From contig JAKAOE010000004.1 of the NCBI GenBank assembly GCA_021823305.1, positions 501-13,241 on the forward strand: 12,741 nucleotides of DNA. Reading direction: 5' to 3'. Below the pieces are notes generated by a model that saw only the letters and a list, made by a program, of their open reading frames with translations, ran no database searches and was not told the DNA's origin. This stretch comes from Acidobacteriota bacterium. Lineage in GTDB: Bacteria; Acidobacteriota; Terriglobia; Terriglobales; SCQP01. Shown here piece by piece: positions 6,062 to 12,741 of the stretch; the stretch's first letter is position 1; each line of letters opens with the position of its first letter. The position numbers were made by a program, and so were the translations under genes.

Positions 6062-7744
6062 GTGGGCCTCACTCTCAATCCTGCCACTTCACTGGCTTCG
6101 CTGCGCCAGGCGCGCACGCTGGTCAACGGGATGTCGCCGCGCCAGCGCCTGGTCGCCATCGGCGGAGCGATCGCGGTGCTGGTGGCGATCGCCGCCTTCG
6201 TCGTCAACATGGCGCAGCCCAGCTACGCCACCCTCTACACCGGCCTGGCGGCCGGCGACGCGCAGCAGGTCGCCGATCAGCTCAGCGTCATCGGCATCCC
6301 CTTCCAGGTCGCGCCTGACGGCACCGGCATCAGCGTGCCGCAGCAGGATCTGGACCGCGCCCGCCTCGCCATGGCCTCGCTCGGCCTGCCGCACAGCGGG
6401 CAGCAGGGCTTCACGCTCTTCGACAAGACCAACTGGAGCGGCAGCGACTTCGACGAGCAGGTGAACTACCAGCGCGCGCTGGAGGGCCAGCTCGAACGCA
6501 CCATCGAATCCATGCAGGGCGTGCGCAGCGCCCGCGTCACCCTCACCATGGCGCACGACTCGCTCTTCGCCTCGCAGGAGCGGCCGGCGAAGGCGGCGGT
6601 GGTGCTGTCGCTGATCGGCGGGGAGATGACGCCGGGCCTGGTGGCCTCCATCCGCCATCTGGTCGCCAGCGCCGTGGACCACCTCAGCCCGCAGAACGTC
6701 GCCGTGATCAACTCCGACGGCCAGATCGCGCTCAGCGGCGGCGTGGCCTCGCAGAGCGCGCTGGAGCAGCAACTCGCCGCCAAGATCGAGAACACGCTGG
6801 CGCCGATCGTCGGGCGGCAGCACGTGCGCGCCGACGTCACCGTGACCTACGACCCCACCTCCTCCGACGACACCCAGGAGACCTACGATCCCAAGGGCAG
6901 CGTCGTCCTCAGCCAGCAGACCTCGAGTTCCGGCGGCGCCGCCGGCGCCTCCGCCGCGGGCGTGCCGGGCACCACCAGCAACCTGCCCAACGTCAAGCCC
7001 GCCGGCGTCAACTTCAATGCCCAACTCGGCCTCTCGGGCGCGCGCGGCGAGCAGACCTCGTCGGCCACCTACGCCGTCAGCCGCACCGTGGACCGCACCA
7101 TCCGCCCCGCCAACACCCTGCAGCGCGTCACCGCCGCGGTGCTGGTGGACGACGTCAGCAGCAAGGTACTGCAGAAGGGGCGCTGGGTCACCGTGCAGCA
7201 GGCCCGCAGCCCGGCGGAGATGGCGCAGTTGCAGAGCCTGGCCGCCGCCGCCATCGGGCTCGATCCCGCCCGTGGCGACGTGCTCACCATCTCCAACCTG
7301 CCCTTCCTCGCGCCCGCCGTTCCGGCCGCGACCCCCGGCGCCGCGCCGCCGCGCGGGCCGTTGCAGAAGCTGCTGCCTGCCTGGCTGCCGTCCTGGGCGC
7401 CCGAAGCCGGCATCGGCCTGATCGCGCTGCTGCTCTTCGGTCTGCTCGGCCTGGGTCTGATCCGGCGCAGCAAGCCGCGCCCCGCCGCCACGTCGCAGCA
7501 ACAGCAGCAGATCGGCGTCGGCCAGAGCCTGGAGGGCGGCGCCGCGCCGCCCGAGGTGCGCGAGCCGGGTGAGATGCTCAACATCACCGAACTGCTCGAG
7601 GCCGATCCCGAGGACACGCCGCCGGAAGTGAAGCGGGTGCTGATGCTGAAGGCGAAGCTGGCGGAGAAGGTACGGCGCGAACCGGCGATTGCCGGCCGCC
7701 TGGTGCAGGTGTGGATGAATAAGCGGCGGGAGGAACACCTATGA
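6062..7744 (+). CDS. fliF: Flagellar MS ring protein FliF
   Basis: FliF is a 560-residue inner-membrane protein that oligomerises into the MS ring, the platform for the rod, the export gate and the FliG switch ring. A short cytoplasmic start is followed by the first membrane segment (about residues 30-48). The YscJ/FliF ring-building domain is next, with SYATLYTGLAAGDAQQVADQ, the QVNYQRALEGQLERTIESM helix near residue 140, and HLSPQNVAVINSDGQ near 215. A Gly/Ser/Ala-rich periplasmic region follows, then the second membrane segment (about 450-467). The cytoplasmic tail begins with RRSKPRP and has a Gln run. The final helices, rich in Lys, Arg and Glu, form the FliG-binding end. The GTG start has only a weak GGA-type site, and no better start is seen. 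The stop overlaps the fliG start as ATGA, fitting the need for matched FliF and FliG production. Confidence 0.97.
   Translation: MGLTLNPATSLASLRQARTLVNGMSPRQRLVAIGGAIAVLVAIAAFVVNMAQPSYATLYTGLAAGDAQQVADQLSVIGIPFQVAPDGTGISVPQQDLDRARLAMASLGLPHSGQQGFTLFDKTNWSGSDFDEQVNYQRALEGQLERTIESMQGVRSARVTLTMAHDSLFASQERPAKAAVVLSLIGGEMTPGLVASIRHLVASAVDHLSPQNVAVINSDGQIALSGGVASQSALEQQLAAKIENTLAPIVGRQHVRADVTVTYDPTSSDDTQETYDPKGSVVLSQQTSSSGGAAGASAAGVPGTTSNLPNVKPAGVNFNAQLGLSGARGEQTSSATYAVSRTVDRTIRPANTLQRVTAAVLVDDVSSKVLQKGRWVTVQQARSPAEMAQLQSLAAAAIGLDPARGDVLTISNLPFLAPAVPAATPGAAPPRGPLQKLLPAWLPSWAPEAGIGLIALLLFGLLGLGLIRRSKPRPAATSQQQQQIGVGQSLEGGAAPPEVREPGEMLNITELLEADPEDTPPEVKRVLMLKAKLAEKVRREPAIAGRLVQVWMNKRREEHL
7728..7733 (+). 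promoter_or_regulatory. Ribosome binding site for fliG
   Basis: GGGAGG lies 7 bases before the ATG at 7741, within the last codons of fliF. It confirms a start that overlaps the fliF stop by 4 bases. Confidence 0.75.
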
Positions 7745-8766
7745 GCCATCTGGCCCCCATCGCCCCCAACCCGGGGGTGCGCAAGGCCGCGGTGCTGATG
7801 GTGCTGCTCGGCGACGAGGCGGCGGCCTCCATTTATCGCTGTCTGCCCAAGACCGAGGTGCAGCGCCTGACCGAGGAAATCAGCGAGCTTGCCTTCGTGG
7901 CTCCGCTCGAGGCCCACAACGTCCTCGAGGAATACAACCAGCTCCTGCTCACGCACTCCTATCTCGCCCAGGGCGGCACCGAGTACGCCAACAACCTGCT
8001 GGTGCAGGCGTTCGGCGACAAGGATGCCAAGATGCTGCTCGCCCAGGTGCTGGAGGCGCAGGAGGCGCGCGCCGGCAACCTGGACTCGCTGCAGCAGGCC
8101 GACCCGCCCCAGCTCGCCAAGTTCCTGCAGGACGAGCATCCCCAGACCATTGCCGTCATCCTTGCCCACCTCGGCGTGCGCGCCGCCAGCAGCCTGCTGG
8201 CGCTGCTGCCCGAGCGCATCAGCGCCGAGGCGGTGAAGCGGCTGGCGGAGATGCGGCAGTTCTCGCCCGAAATGGCGGAGAAGATTTCCATGGTGCTGCA
8301 CCGCAAGTTCGAGAGCCTGGGCGAGCGTGGCCGCCGCGCCTACGCCGGCGTCAAGGCGGTGGCCGACATCCTCAACCGCACCGAGCTCAGCACCAGCAAG
8401 ATGGTGCTGGAGACCATCGAACAGACCGATCCCGCGCTGGCGCTCGGCATCCGCGACCTGATGTTCACCTTCGAGGACATGGTCTCGGTGCCCGAACCCA
8501 GCCTGCGCGAGTGGCTGGGCGCGGTGGATAAGCGCACCCTGGCGCTGGCGCTCAAGGGCGCGCCGCAGGAGCTGCGTACCCACGTGCTGCAGGCGATGTC
8601 GAGCCGCGCCGCGGAAATGCTGAACGAGGACATGGAGGCGCTGGGGCCGGTGCGTGCCCGCGACGTGCTCCATGCCCAGCAGGAGGCCGTCACCCTGGCG
8701 CGCCGCCTGGAAGCGGAAGGCAAGATGGTGTTGAAGGCGGACCACAATGAGGAATTCGTCGTCTGA
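7741..8766 (+). CDS. fliG: Flagellar motor switch protein FliG
   Basis: FliG is a 341-residue rotor protein. It binds FliF through its N-terminal domain and FliM through its middle and C-terminal domains, and its C-terminal helix meets the MotA stator to generate torque. The N-terminal domain starts with VRKAAVLMVLLGDEAAASIY. The middle domain has the FliM-binding EHPQ motif at 132-135 (EHPQTIAVILAHL). The C-terminal domain has MFTFEDM at 241-247 and LALALKGAPQELRTHVL, then SSRAAEMLNEDMEALGPVR. That last stretch keeps the charged torque-helix pattern: an Arg before the acidic pair Glu-Asp, and the Arg of GPVR. Length is normal. ATG start with GGGAGG upstream and an ATGA overlap with fliF. The last 20 bases overlap fliH. 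Confidence 0.98.
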   Translation: MSHLAPIAPNPGVRKAAVLMVLLGDEAAASIYRCLPKTEVQRLTEEISELAFVAPLEAHNVLEEYNQLLLTHSYLAQGGTEYANNLLVQAFGDKDAKMLLAQVLEAQEARAGNLDSLQQADPPQLAKFLQDEHPQTIAVILAHLGVRAASSLLALLPERISAEAVKRLAEMRQFSPEMAEKISMVLHRKFESLGERGRRAYAGVKAVADILNRTELSTSKMVLETIEQTDPALALGIRDLMFTFEDMVSVPEPSLREWLGAVDKRTLALALKGAPQELRTHVLQAMSSRAAEMLNEDMEALGPVRARDVLHAQQEAVTLARRLEAEGKMVLKADHNEEFVV

Positions 8767-9397
8767 AGCGGTGGCGCGCCGCCACATCGAACCGTTTGTC
8801 TACCTCGAGCCGGGCGCGCCCGCGCCCGCGCCCGGCCTGCCCGAGGGCGCCGTCAGCGAGGCCGATGCGCTGGAGCGCGAGCGCCGCGCCCGGCGCGAGG
8901 CGCGCCAGGAGATGGAGCGCGGCCTGGGCGCCGACCTCGAGCGGCGCGTCCAGCTCGAGCGCACCGCCGTCGCCGAGGCGCTCAGCGCCTTTGAGAGCCA
9001 GCGCGGCGACTACTTCGCCCAACTCGAACGCGAGGTGGTGCAGTTGGTGCTGGGCATCGCGCGCAAGGTGCTGCAGCGCGAGGCGCAGCTCGATCCGCTG
9101 CTGCTTGCCGGCACCGTGCGCGTGGCGCTGGAGCAGTTGGCCGCCGGCGCCGAGGTCGAGCTGCGCGTGCCGCTTTCCAAGATGGCGCAGTGGGAGGCGC
9201 TGCTCGCCGGACAAAACTACCGCTGCGCCCCCAAGCTGCGCTCCGATCCCGCGCTCGAACCCGCCGGCTGCCGCATCGAGACCGCGACCGGCAGCACCGA
9301 CCTCGGCCTGGAGGCGCAGTTGCGCGAGGTGGAGCAGGGCTTCCTCGACCTGCTGTCGCGCCGCACCGCGGTGGCCGCGGCCCAGCCGGCGTCATGA
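8747..9397 (+). CDS. fliH: Flagellar export ATPase regulator FliH
   Basis: FliH is a 216-residue cytoplasmic protein that dimerises, binds the FliI ATPase and tethers it to the export gate and C ring; it resembles the peripheral stalk of V- and F-type ATPases. The N-terminal part is variable and Pro/Ala-rich (about 20-35). A long Arg/Glu-rich coiled-coil stretch follows (about 43-95). The C-terminal half carries the recognisable FliH/YscL domain, with YFAQLEREVVQLVLGIARKV near residue 88, LLLAGTVRVALEQLA near 120, and DLGLEAQLREVEQGFLDLL near the end. The ATG at 8747 overlaps fliG by 20 bases, with a partial AAGGCGG site upstream; a slightly later start cannot be excluded. The stop overlaps the fliI start as ATGA. 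Sequence conservation in this family is low, so position between fliG and fliI is part of the evidence. Confidence 0.92.
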   Translation: MRNSSSEAVARRHIEPFVYLEPGAPAPAPGLPEGAVSEADALERERRARREARQEMERGLGADLERRVQLERTAVAEALSAFESQRGDYFAQLEREVVQLVLGIARKVLQREAQLDPLLLAGTVRVALEQLAAGAEVELRVPLSKMAQWEALLAGQNYRCAPKLRSDPALEPAGCRIETATGSTDLGLEAQLREVEQGFLDLLSRRTAVAAAQPAS

Positions 9398-10755
9398 TGC
9401 CGCCGCCGGAAGAGGCGGCGGAGGCGCCGCTCGCGCTGCCGCGCTCCCACGCCGGCCTGCTCGGCGCCTACACCAACACGCTGGCGCAAATCCCCACCTG
9501 GCGGTGGAGCGGGAAGGTGATCAAATCGGTCGGCCAGATCGTCGAGTCCGACGGCCCGCCCTGCTCGGTGGGCGAGGTCTGCGCCATCCTGGGCGGCGAC
9601 GGCCAGAGCGTCGAGGGGCAGGTGGTCGGCTTCCGCGGGTCCACCGTGCTCAGCATGCCGCTGCGCGCCCCGCGCGGCATCCGCTTCGGCGACCGCATCG
9701 TCACCTGGGGCTGCAAGCCCGCCATTCGCGTGGGCGAGGCGCTGCTCGGCCGCGTCACCGACGGCGGCGGCATCGCCTTCGACGGCCTGGGCGAGGTGCT
9801 CACCGACGACGCCCGGCCCTACGACGGCGACCCCCCGCCGCCGATGGACCGCGTCCTCATTCGCGAGCCGCTCGGCACCGGCATCCGCTGCCTGGACGGC
9901 CTGCTCACCTGCGGCCGCGGCCAACGCCTGGGCATCTTCGGCGGCAGTGGCGTGGGCAAGAGCACGCTGATCGGCATGATGACGCGCAACACCCAGGCCG
10001 ACATGACCGTGCTGGCGCTGGTGGGTGAGCGCGGGCGCGAAGTGCGCGAGTTCCTGCAGGACGCCATCGGCGAGGAGGGCCTGAAGCGCTCCGCCGTGGT
10101 GGTCTCCACCTCCGACCAGTCGCCGCTGCTGCGCATCCGCGCCGCGCTCGCCGCCACCGCCATCGCCGAGTACTTTGCCGACCGCGGCCGCCATGTGCTG
10201 CTGGTGGTGGATTCGCTCACCCGCTTCGCCATGGCGCAGCGCGAGATCGGCCTCGCCGCCGGCGAGCCGCCCACCGCCAAGGGCTACACCCCCTCCGTGT
10301 TCGCGTTGCTGGCGCGCTTGGTGGAGCGCGCCGGCCAGTTCCGCCACGGCAGCATCACCGCCTTCTACACTGTGCTGATGGAGGGTGACGACCAGAACGA
10401 TCCGCTGGTGGACGCGGTCCGCGCGCTGCTCGACGGCCACATCATCCTCGACCGCCAGCTCGGCGCCCAGGGCCACTATCCCGCCATTCATCCGCTCGAC
10501 AGCCTCAGCCGCCTCATGCCCGCGGTCACCTCGCCCGAGCACCGCAAGCAGGCCGCGCGCGTGCGCCAGCTGCTCGCCGCCTTCCAGCGCTCCGAGGATC
10601 TGGTGCGGGTCGGCGCCTATCAGAAGGGCGCCGACGCGGTGCTGGACGAGGCGCTGGCCGCGCTCCCCGCCATCCACGCCTTCATGCGCCAGGCCGCCGG
10701 CGAACGCGTCACGCTGGCCGAGGCGGTGGCGCAGCTCATGGAACTGGCGCTCTAA
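9394..10755 (+). CDS. fliI: Flagellum-specific export ATPase FliI
   Basis: FliI is a 453-residue ATPase of the F1-beta/type III secretion family. It hydrolyses ATP to help unfold and deliver export substrates to the FlhA/FlhB gate. The N-terminal beta-rich domain (about residues 20-110) contains GKVIKSVGQIVESDGP. The catalytic domain has Walker A GGSGVGKS at 183-190 (Lys189), ALVGERGREVREFL near 206-220, and Walker B VLLVVDSLTRFAMAQREI with Asp273. The signature GYTPSVFALLARLVERAG near 295 is strongly FliI-like. The C-terminal helical region follows. Length is typical. Two ATG codons in tandem (9394 and 9397) are possible starts; the first is chosen because it makes the ATGA overlap with fliH. 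No ribosome binding site is evident, which fits translation coupled to fliH. The stop is 4 bases before fliJ. Confidence 0.97.
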   Translation: MMPPPEEAAEAPLALPRSHAGLLGAYTNTLAQIPTWRWSGKVIKSVGQIVESDGPPCSVGEVCAILGGDGQSVEGQVVGFRGSTVLSMPLRAPRGIRFGDRIVTWGCKPAIRVGEALLGRVTDGGGIAFDGLGEVLTDDARPYDGDPPPPMDRVLIREPLGTGIRCLDGLLTCGRGQRLGIFGGSGVGKSTLIGMMTRNTQADMTVLALVGERGREVREFLQDAIGEEGLKRSAVVVSTSDQSPLLRIRAALAATAIAEYFADRGRHVLLVVDSLTRFAMAQREIGLAAGEPPTAKGYTPSVFALLARLVERAGQFRHGSITAFYTVLMEGDDQNDPLVDAVRALLDGHIILDRQLGAQGHYPAIHPLDSLSRLMPAVTSPEHRKQAARVRQLLAAFQRSEDLVRVGAYQKGADAVLDEALAALPAIHAFMRQAAGERVTLAEAVAQLMELAL

Positions 10756-10759
10756 GGCG

Positions 10760-11218
10760 ATGAAGTTTCCCGCCTCCATGCGGCGCCTGCTGCGTCTGCG
10801 CGAAAGCCTCGAACGCCAGGAGGAGATGAAGGTGGCGCTGGCCGCCGCCCGCGTGGGCGCGGCCAGCTTCGGGCTGGATGCGGCGCGCCGCCAGAGCCGC
10901 GGCGAGCAGGACGCGCTGCAGGCGGCGCTGCGCGAGCGCGAGGCCGTGGACGGCGCCGAGCTGCAGGTCTCCGGCCTGCAGCGCGAGGCCGAGGCCGAGC
11001 GCGAGCGGCAGTTGCGCGACCATCTCGCGCGCCTGGAATCGGCCCACGCGCTGCAGGTCGAGATCCTGCTGGCGCGCCGGCGCGAGCGCCGCACGCTGGA
11101 CATCCTGGAAGAGCATTGCCGCCGCGCCCAACGCCGCCAACAGGAGCGGCGCGAGCAGGCCGCGCTGGACGAAGCCTTCCTGCTCACCCGCCCGCCGGGC
11201 GGGGGATCCGATCATTAA
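10760..11218 (+). CDS. fliJ: Flagellar export protein FliJ
   Basis: FliJ is a 152-residue coiled-coil protein that sits in the centre of the FliI hexamer, like the F1 gamma subunit, and helps recycle export chaperones. Almost the whole protein is predicted helical from sequence: Arg, Glu, Gln, Ala and Leu dominate, with few prolines before the last dozen residues. The opening FPASMRRLLRLRESLERQEE matches the usual FliJ N-terminal pattern, and a second long helix runs from about residue 75 to 140. The tail TRPPGGGSDH is short and flexible. Identity within the FliJ family is always low, so assignment rests on length, coiled coil and position after fliI. The ATG at 10760 is 4 bases after the fliI stop, with AAGG close upstream; an ATG at 10778 is an alternative start. 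Confidence 0.9.
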   Translation: MKFPASMRRLLRLRESLERQEEMKVALAAARVGAASFGLDAARRQSRGEQDALQAALREREAVDGAELQVSGLQREAEAERERQLRDHLARLESAHALQVEILLARRRERRTLDILEEHCRRAQRRQQERREQAALDEAFLLTRPPGGGSDH

Positions 11219-11266
11219 AGGGTTCTCACTCCGGGTTTGGCCCGCGACGTGCTCTCCCTGGGTTGT

Positions 11267-12741
11267 ATGCCTGTCTCCGCCATCCCCGCGATGCCGCCAC
11301 CGGGCGCATCGGCCGGGCGTGCCGGTGGCCTCGCCGGCCCGGCCCCAGCGGGGAGCGTCCACGCCTTCAGCCAGCATCTGCAGCGTGCTGGCGGCCAGAC
11401 CGCGCCGCCTGACGCTGCTGGCATGGCGAACGCCGCCGCCGCTACGCCGCCCGCACCCGCCGCCCCGAGGGCGCCGGCCAAGCCGGCCGATGCCGCGAAA
11501 TCTACGGCGCCGGCCAAGTCCGCCGCCGCGTCGCGTCCAACGAAAGCAAACACGGCGGATACCAGCGCTGCGAGCACCGCGCCGCGTGCCGCCATTATCT
11601 CCGCGCCGCCGCCGCCGGCACCGGCACCGGCAGCCAAGCCGGCCGCAACTCAGTCCGGCCCCGGCGCCACTGCCGCCCCGGCCGTGCCTGCCGCGCCCGC
11701 CGCCGCGCCATCGATAGCCAGCTCCGCTGTGCCGCCGCTGGGTACCACCGCGGCCGCGCCGCCAGCGGCCACCGTCGCCACTCCGCCGCCGCCGGGTGTT
11801 TCCGCGCCGGGGTCCGCGCTACCGCCGGCCAAATCCACCGCCGTACCGGCGCCGGCCGCGAGCCAGGCGCAAGCCGCGGATGCTCCCGCCCCTGCGCCCC
11901 CCGCGCCCGCTCCGGCAAAGGTCGCACCCGCGATGACGGCCCCGCCGTCCGCCCCCGCCGCCAAACCGCAGCCGGCGAACGCAGCGAACGATCTTCCCTC
12001 CACTTCGCCGCCCGTCGCGCCCGCCGTGCCGGCGCGCGCGCCCGCATCGTCGTCCTCCGCGCCGCCGCCGCCCGCCGCCGCGCTACCCGTGCTGGCCGCA
12101 CCCGAGACCAAACCATCGCCGGCCCCGGCGCCGCGTCCCGCCGTGCCGGGTGAAGTCGCGGCTCCGGCGATCGCCGCCGCGCCCGCCACCAGCAGCGCCG
12201 CCGGCCACGCCGGCGCCGACAACGGCAACGCCGCGGGCAACGGCGCCGGCAGTGGCGACGCCAGTTCCGCTTCCGCCGGCAAGAACGCGCCCAAATCCGT
12301 GCCGTCGCTCGCTCCCGCGGCCGCCGCCGCGCCCTCGTCCGCGCCTTCCTCCGCGCCGCCGTCCGCGCCCGCCGCCAATGCCGCCGCGCCGGCGCCGCCG
12401 TCCGCGCCCTCCGCGTCCGCCGCGCACCTGCTGCCCACGTCCGCGCCGGCGCCGGCCGCCCAGACCGGGCCGCAAGCCTCCCCGCCGTCCGCCGCCACGC
12501 CGTCGCCCGCCGCTGGCTCCGCCGCCGGCATGGCCGCCTGGCGCGCCACCTCGTCCGGCGCCGCGCTCAACGCCGCCACGCCGCAGGAGATGACCGCCGC
12601 GCTGCACTCCGACACGATGGGCACGCTGCAGGTGAAGGCCTCGCTCCACAACAACGTCCTCGGCGCCACGCTCACCGCGGATCGTCCCGAAACCCACGCC
12701 TGGCTGACCAACGAGCTGCCCAACCTGCAAGTTAGATCGGA
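11267..12741 (+). CDS. fliK: Flagellar hook-length control protein FliK, partial at the right edge
   Basis: FliK measures the hook during export and switches the gate from rod/hook to filament substrates through FlhB. The frame is open from the ATG at 11267 to the end of the window, giving 491 codons without a stop. After a short start (about 1-40, with SVHAFSQHLQRAGG), residues about 40-425 form an extreme Ala/Pro/Ser linker with almost no large hydrophobic residues. A folded domain begins around residue 430, with QEMTAALHSDTMGTLQVKA leading to LGATLTADRPETHAWLTNEL. This fits the start of the FliK C-terminal switching domain, whose remainder is missing. The start is uncertain: no good ribosome binding site is seen, and a GTG at 11249 is possible. 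It follows fliJ after 48 bases, the longest gap in the operon. The final codons may be artefactual (see the adapter-like entry). Identity rests on position plus the C-terminal domain. Confidence 0.88.
   Translation, partial: MPVSAIPAMPPPGASAGRAGGLAGPAPAGSVHAFSQHLQRAGGQTAPPDAAGMANAAAATPPAPAAPRAPAKPADAAKSTAPAKSAAASRPTKANTADTSAASTAPRAAIISAPPPPAPAPAAKPAATQSGPGATAAPAVPAAPAAAPSIASSAVPPLGTTAAAPPAATVATPPPPGVSAPGSALPPAKSTAVPAPAASQAQAADAPAPAPPAPAPAKVAPAMTAPPSAPAAKPQPANAANDLPSTSPPVAPAVPARAPASSSSAPPPPAAALPVLAAPETKPSPAPAPRPAVPGEVAAPAIAAAPATSSAAGHAGADNGNAAGNGAGSGDASSASAGKNAPKSVPSLAPAAAAAPSSAPSSAPPSAPAANAAAPAPPSAPSASAAHLLPTSAPAPAAQTGPQASPPSAATPSPAAGSAAGMAAWRATSSGAALNAATPQEMTAALHSDTMGTLQVKASLHNNVLGATLTADRPETHAWLTNELPNLQVRS
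12329..12370 (+). repeat. Short Ala-Pro-Ser-Ser repeat in the FliK linker
   Basis: The codons here read as successive Ala-Pro-Ser-Ser units, then Ala-Pro-Pro-Ser and Ala-Pro, with related TCCGCGCC words recurring further downstream (near 12404 and 12440). It is a local example of the low-complexity expansion seen across the FliK linker and could change length by replication slippage. Confidence 0.5.
12734..12741. other. Terminal eight bases matching the start of an Illumina adapter
   Basis: The window ends in AGATCGGA, which is identical to the first eight bases of the common TruSeq adapter. The codons just before it (CAA, GTT, AGA) are AT-rich and unlike the rest of fliK, and the encoded Val-Arg-Ser does not continue the FliK domain in an obvious way. 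Chance cannot be excluded for eight bases. Confidence 0.5.

Noticed and set aside
6089..7738. Long open frame on the minus strand opposite fliF (about 549 codons)
   Set aside because: It mirrors a certain fliF gene, is rich in Gly, Arg, Ala and His, and is explained by the lack of stop codons in GC-rich antisense frames. Similar frames oppose fliG, fliI and the activator.
11650..12723. Gly/Ala-rich minus-strand frame opposite fliK, resembling a PE_PGRS-like protein
   Set aside because: It is the reverse complement of the Ala/Pro-rich FliK linker; GCC and CCG codons read as GGC and CGG on the other strand.
11267..12741. A CRISPR-like or satellite repeat array suggested by the recurring GCCGCC and TCCGCGCC words
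   Set aside because: There are no regular spacers or exact units; the words follow from Ala/Pro/Ser codons in an open fliK frame.

Overview
The window looks like the end of a contig from a very GC-rich, flagellated, Gram-negative-type bacterium. Codon third positions are almost all G or C, there are classical AGGAGG-type ribosome binding sites, and TTG and GTG starts are frequent. The gene order (sigma-54 activator, then flgB-flgC-fliE-fliF-fliG-fliH-fliI-fliJ-fliK) is found in Acidobacteriota, deltaproteobacterial lineages and others. I lean weakly towards Acidobacteriota from the overall flavour of the proteins, but nothing here proves it: no rRNA, tRNA or other phylogenetic marker is present.

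Layout. Positions 1-194 hold no gene I can support, only an inverted repeat at 141-174. A small exported protein of unknown function (195-974) and a large glycosyltransferase with TPR-like helical repeats (about 1061-3403, 5' end uncertain) lie on the minus strand. An 86-base gap containing a small hairpin separates them. An AT-rich divergent intergenic region (about 3541-3668) separates them from the plus-strand flagellar operon, which fills the rest of the window.

The flagellar operon is tightly packed. A sigma-54-type AAA+ activator (3681-4949) overlaps flgB by 14 bases. After it come flgB, flgC (4-base overlap), fliE (2-base gap), fliF (18-base gap), fliG (4-base overlap), fliH (20-base overlap), fliI (4-base overlap) and fliJ (4-base gap). 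After 48 non-coding bases comes fliK, which runs off the right end. FlgB, FlgC and FliE make the proximal rod and its junction to the MS ring. FliF is the MS ring and FliG the rotor/switch ring. FliH, FliI and FliJ are the export ATPase complex, and FliK controls hook length and substrate switching. The activator at the head of the operon is the likely control gene for sigma-54-dependent flagellar transcription. The divergent glycosyltransferase could decorate flagellin or envelope glycans, but that is only a neighbourhood inference.

Most notable points: (1) the sigma-54 activator has a complete AAA+ domain but ends about 50 residues after its WPGNVREL motif, leaving no room for the usual C-terminal Fis-type DNA-binding domain, and its receiver lacks a recognisable lysine; (2) FliK carries an extremely Ala/Pro-rich linker of roughly 400 residues; (3) the last eight bases of the window match the start of a common Illumina adapter, so the terminal codons of fliK may be artefactual; (4) the exported protein has three closely spaced cysteine pairs. 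I see no CRISPR array, transposon, phage gene, toxin-antitoxin pair or defence system.
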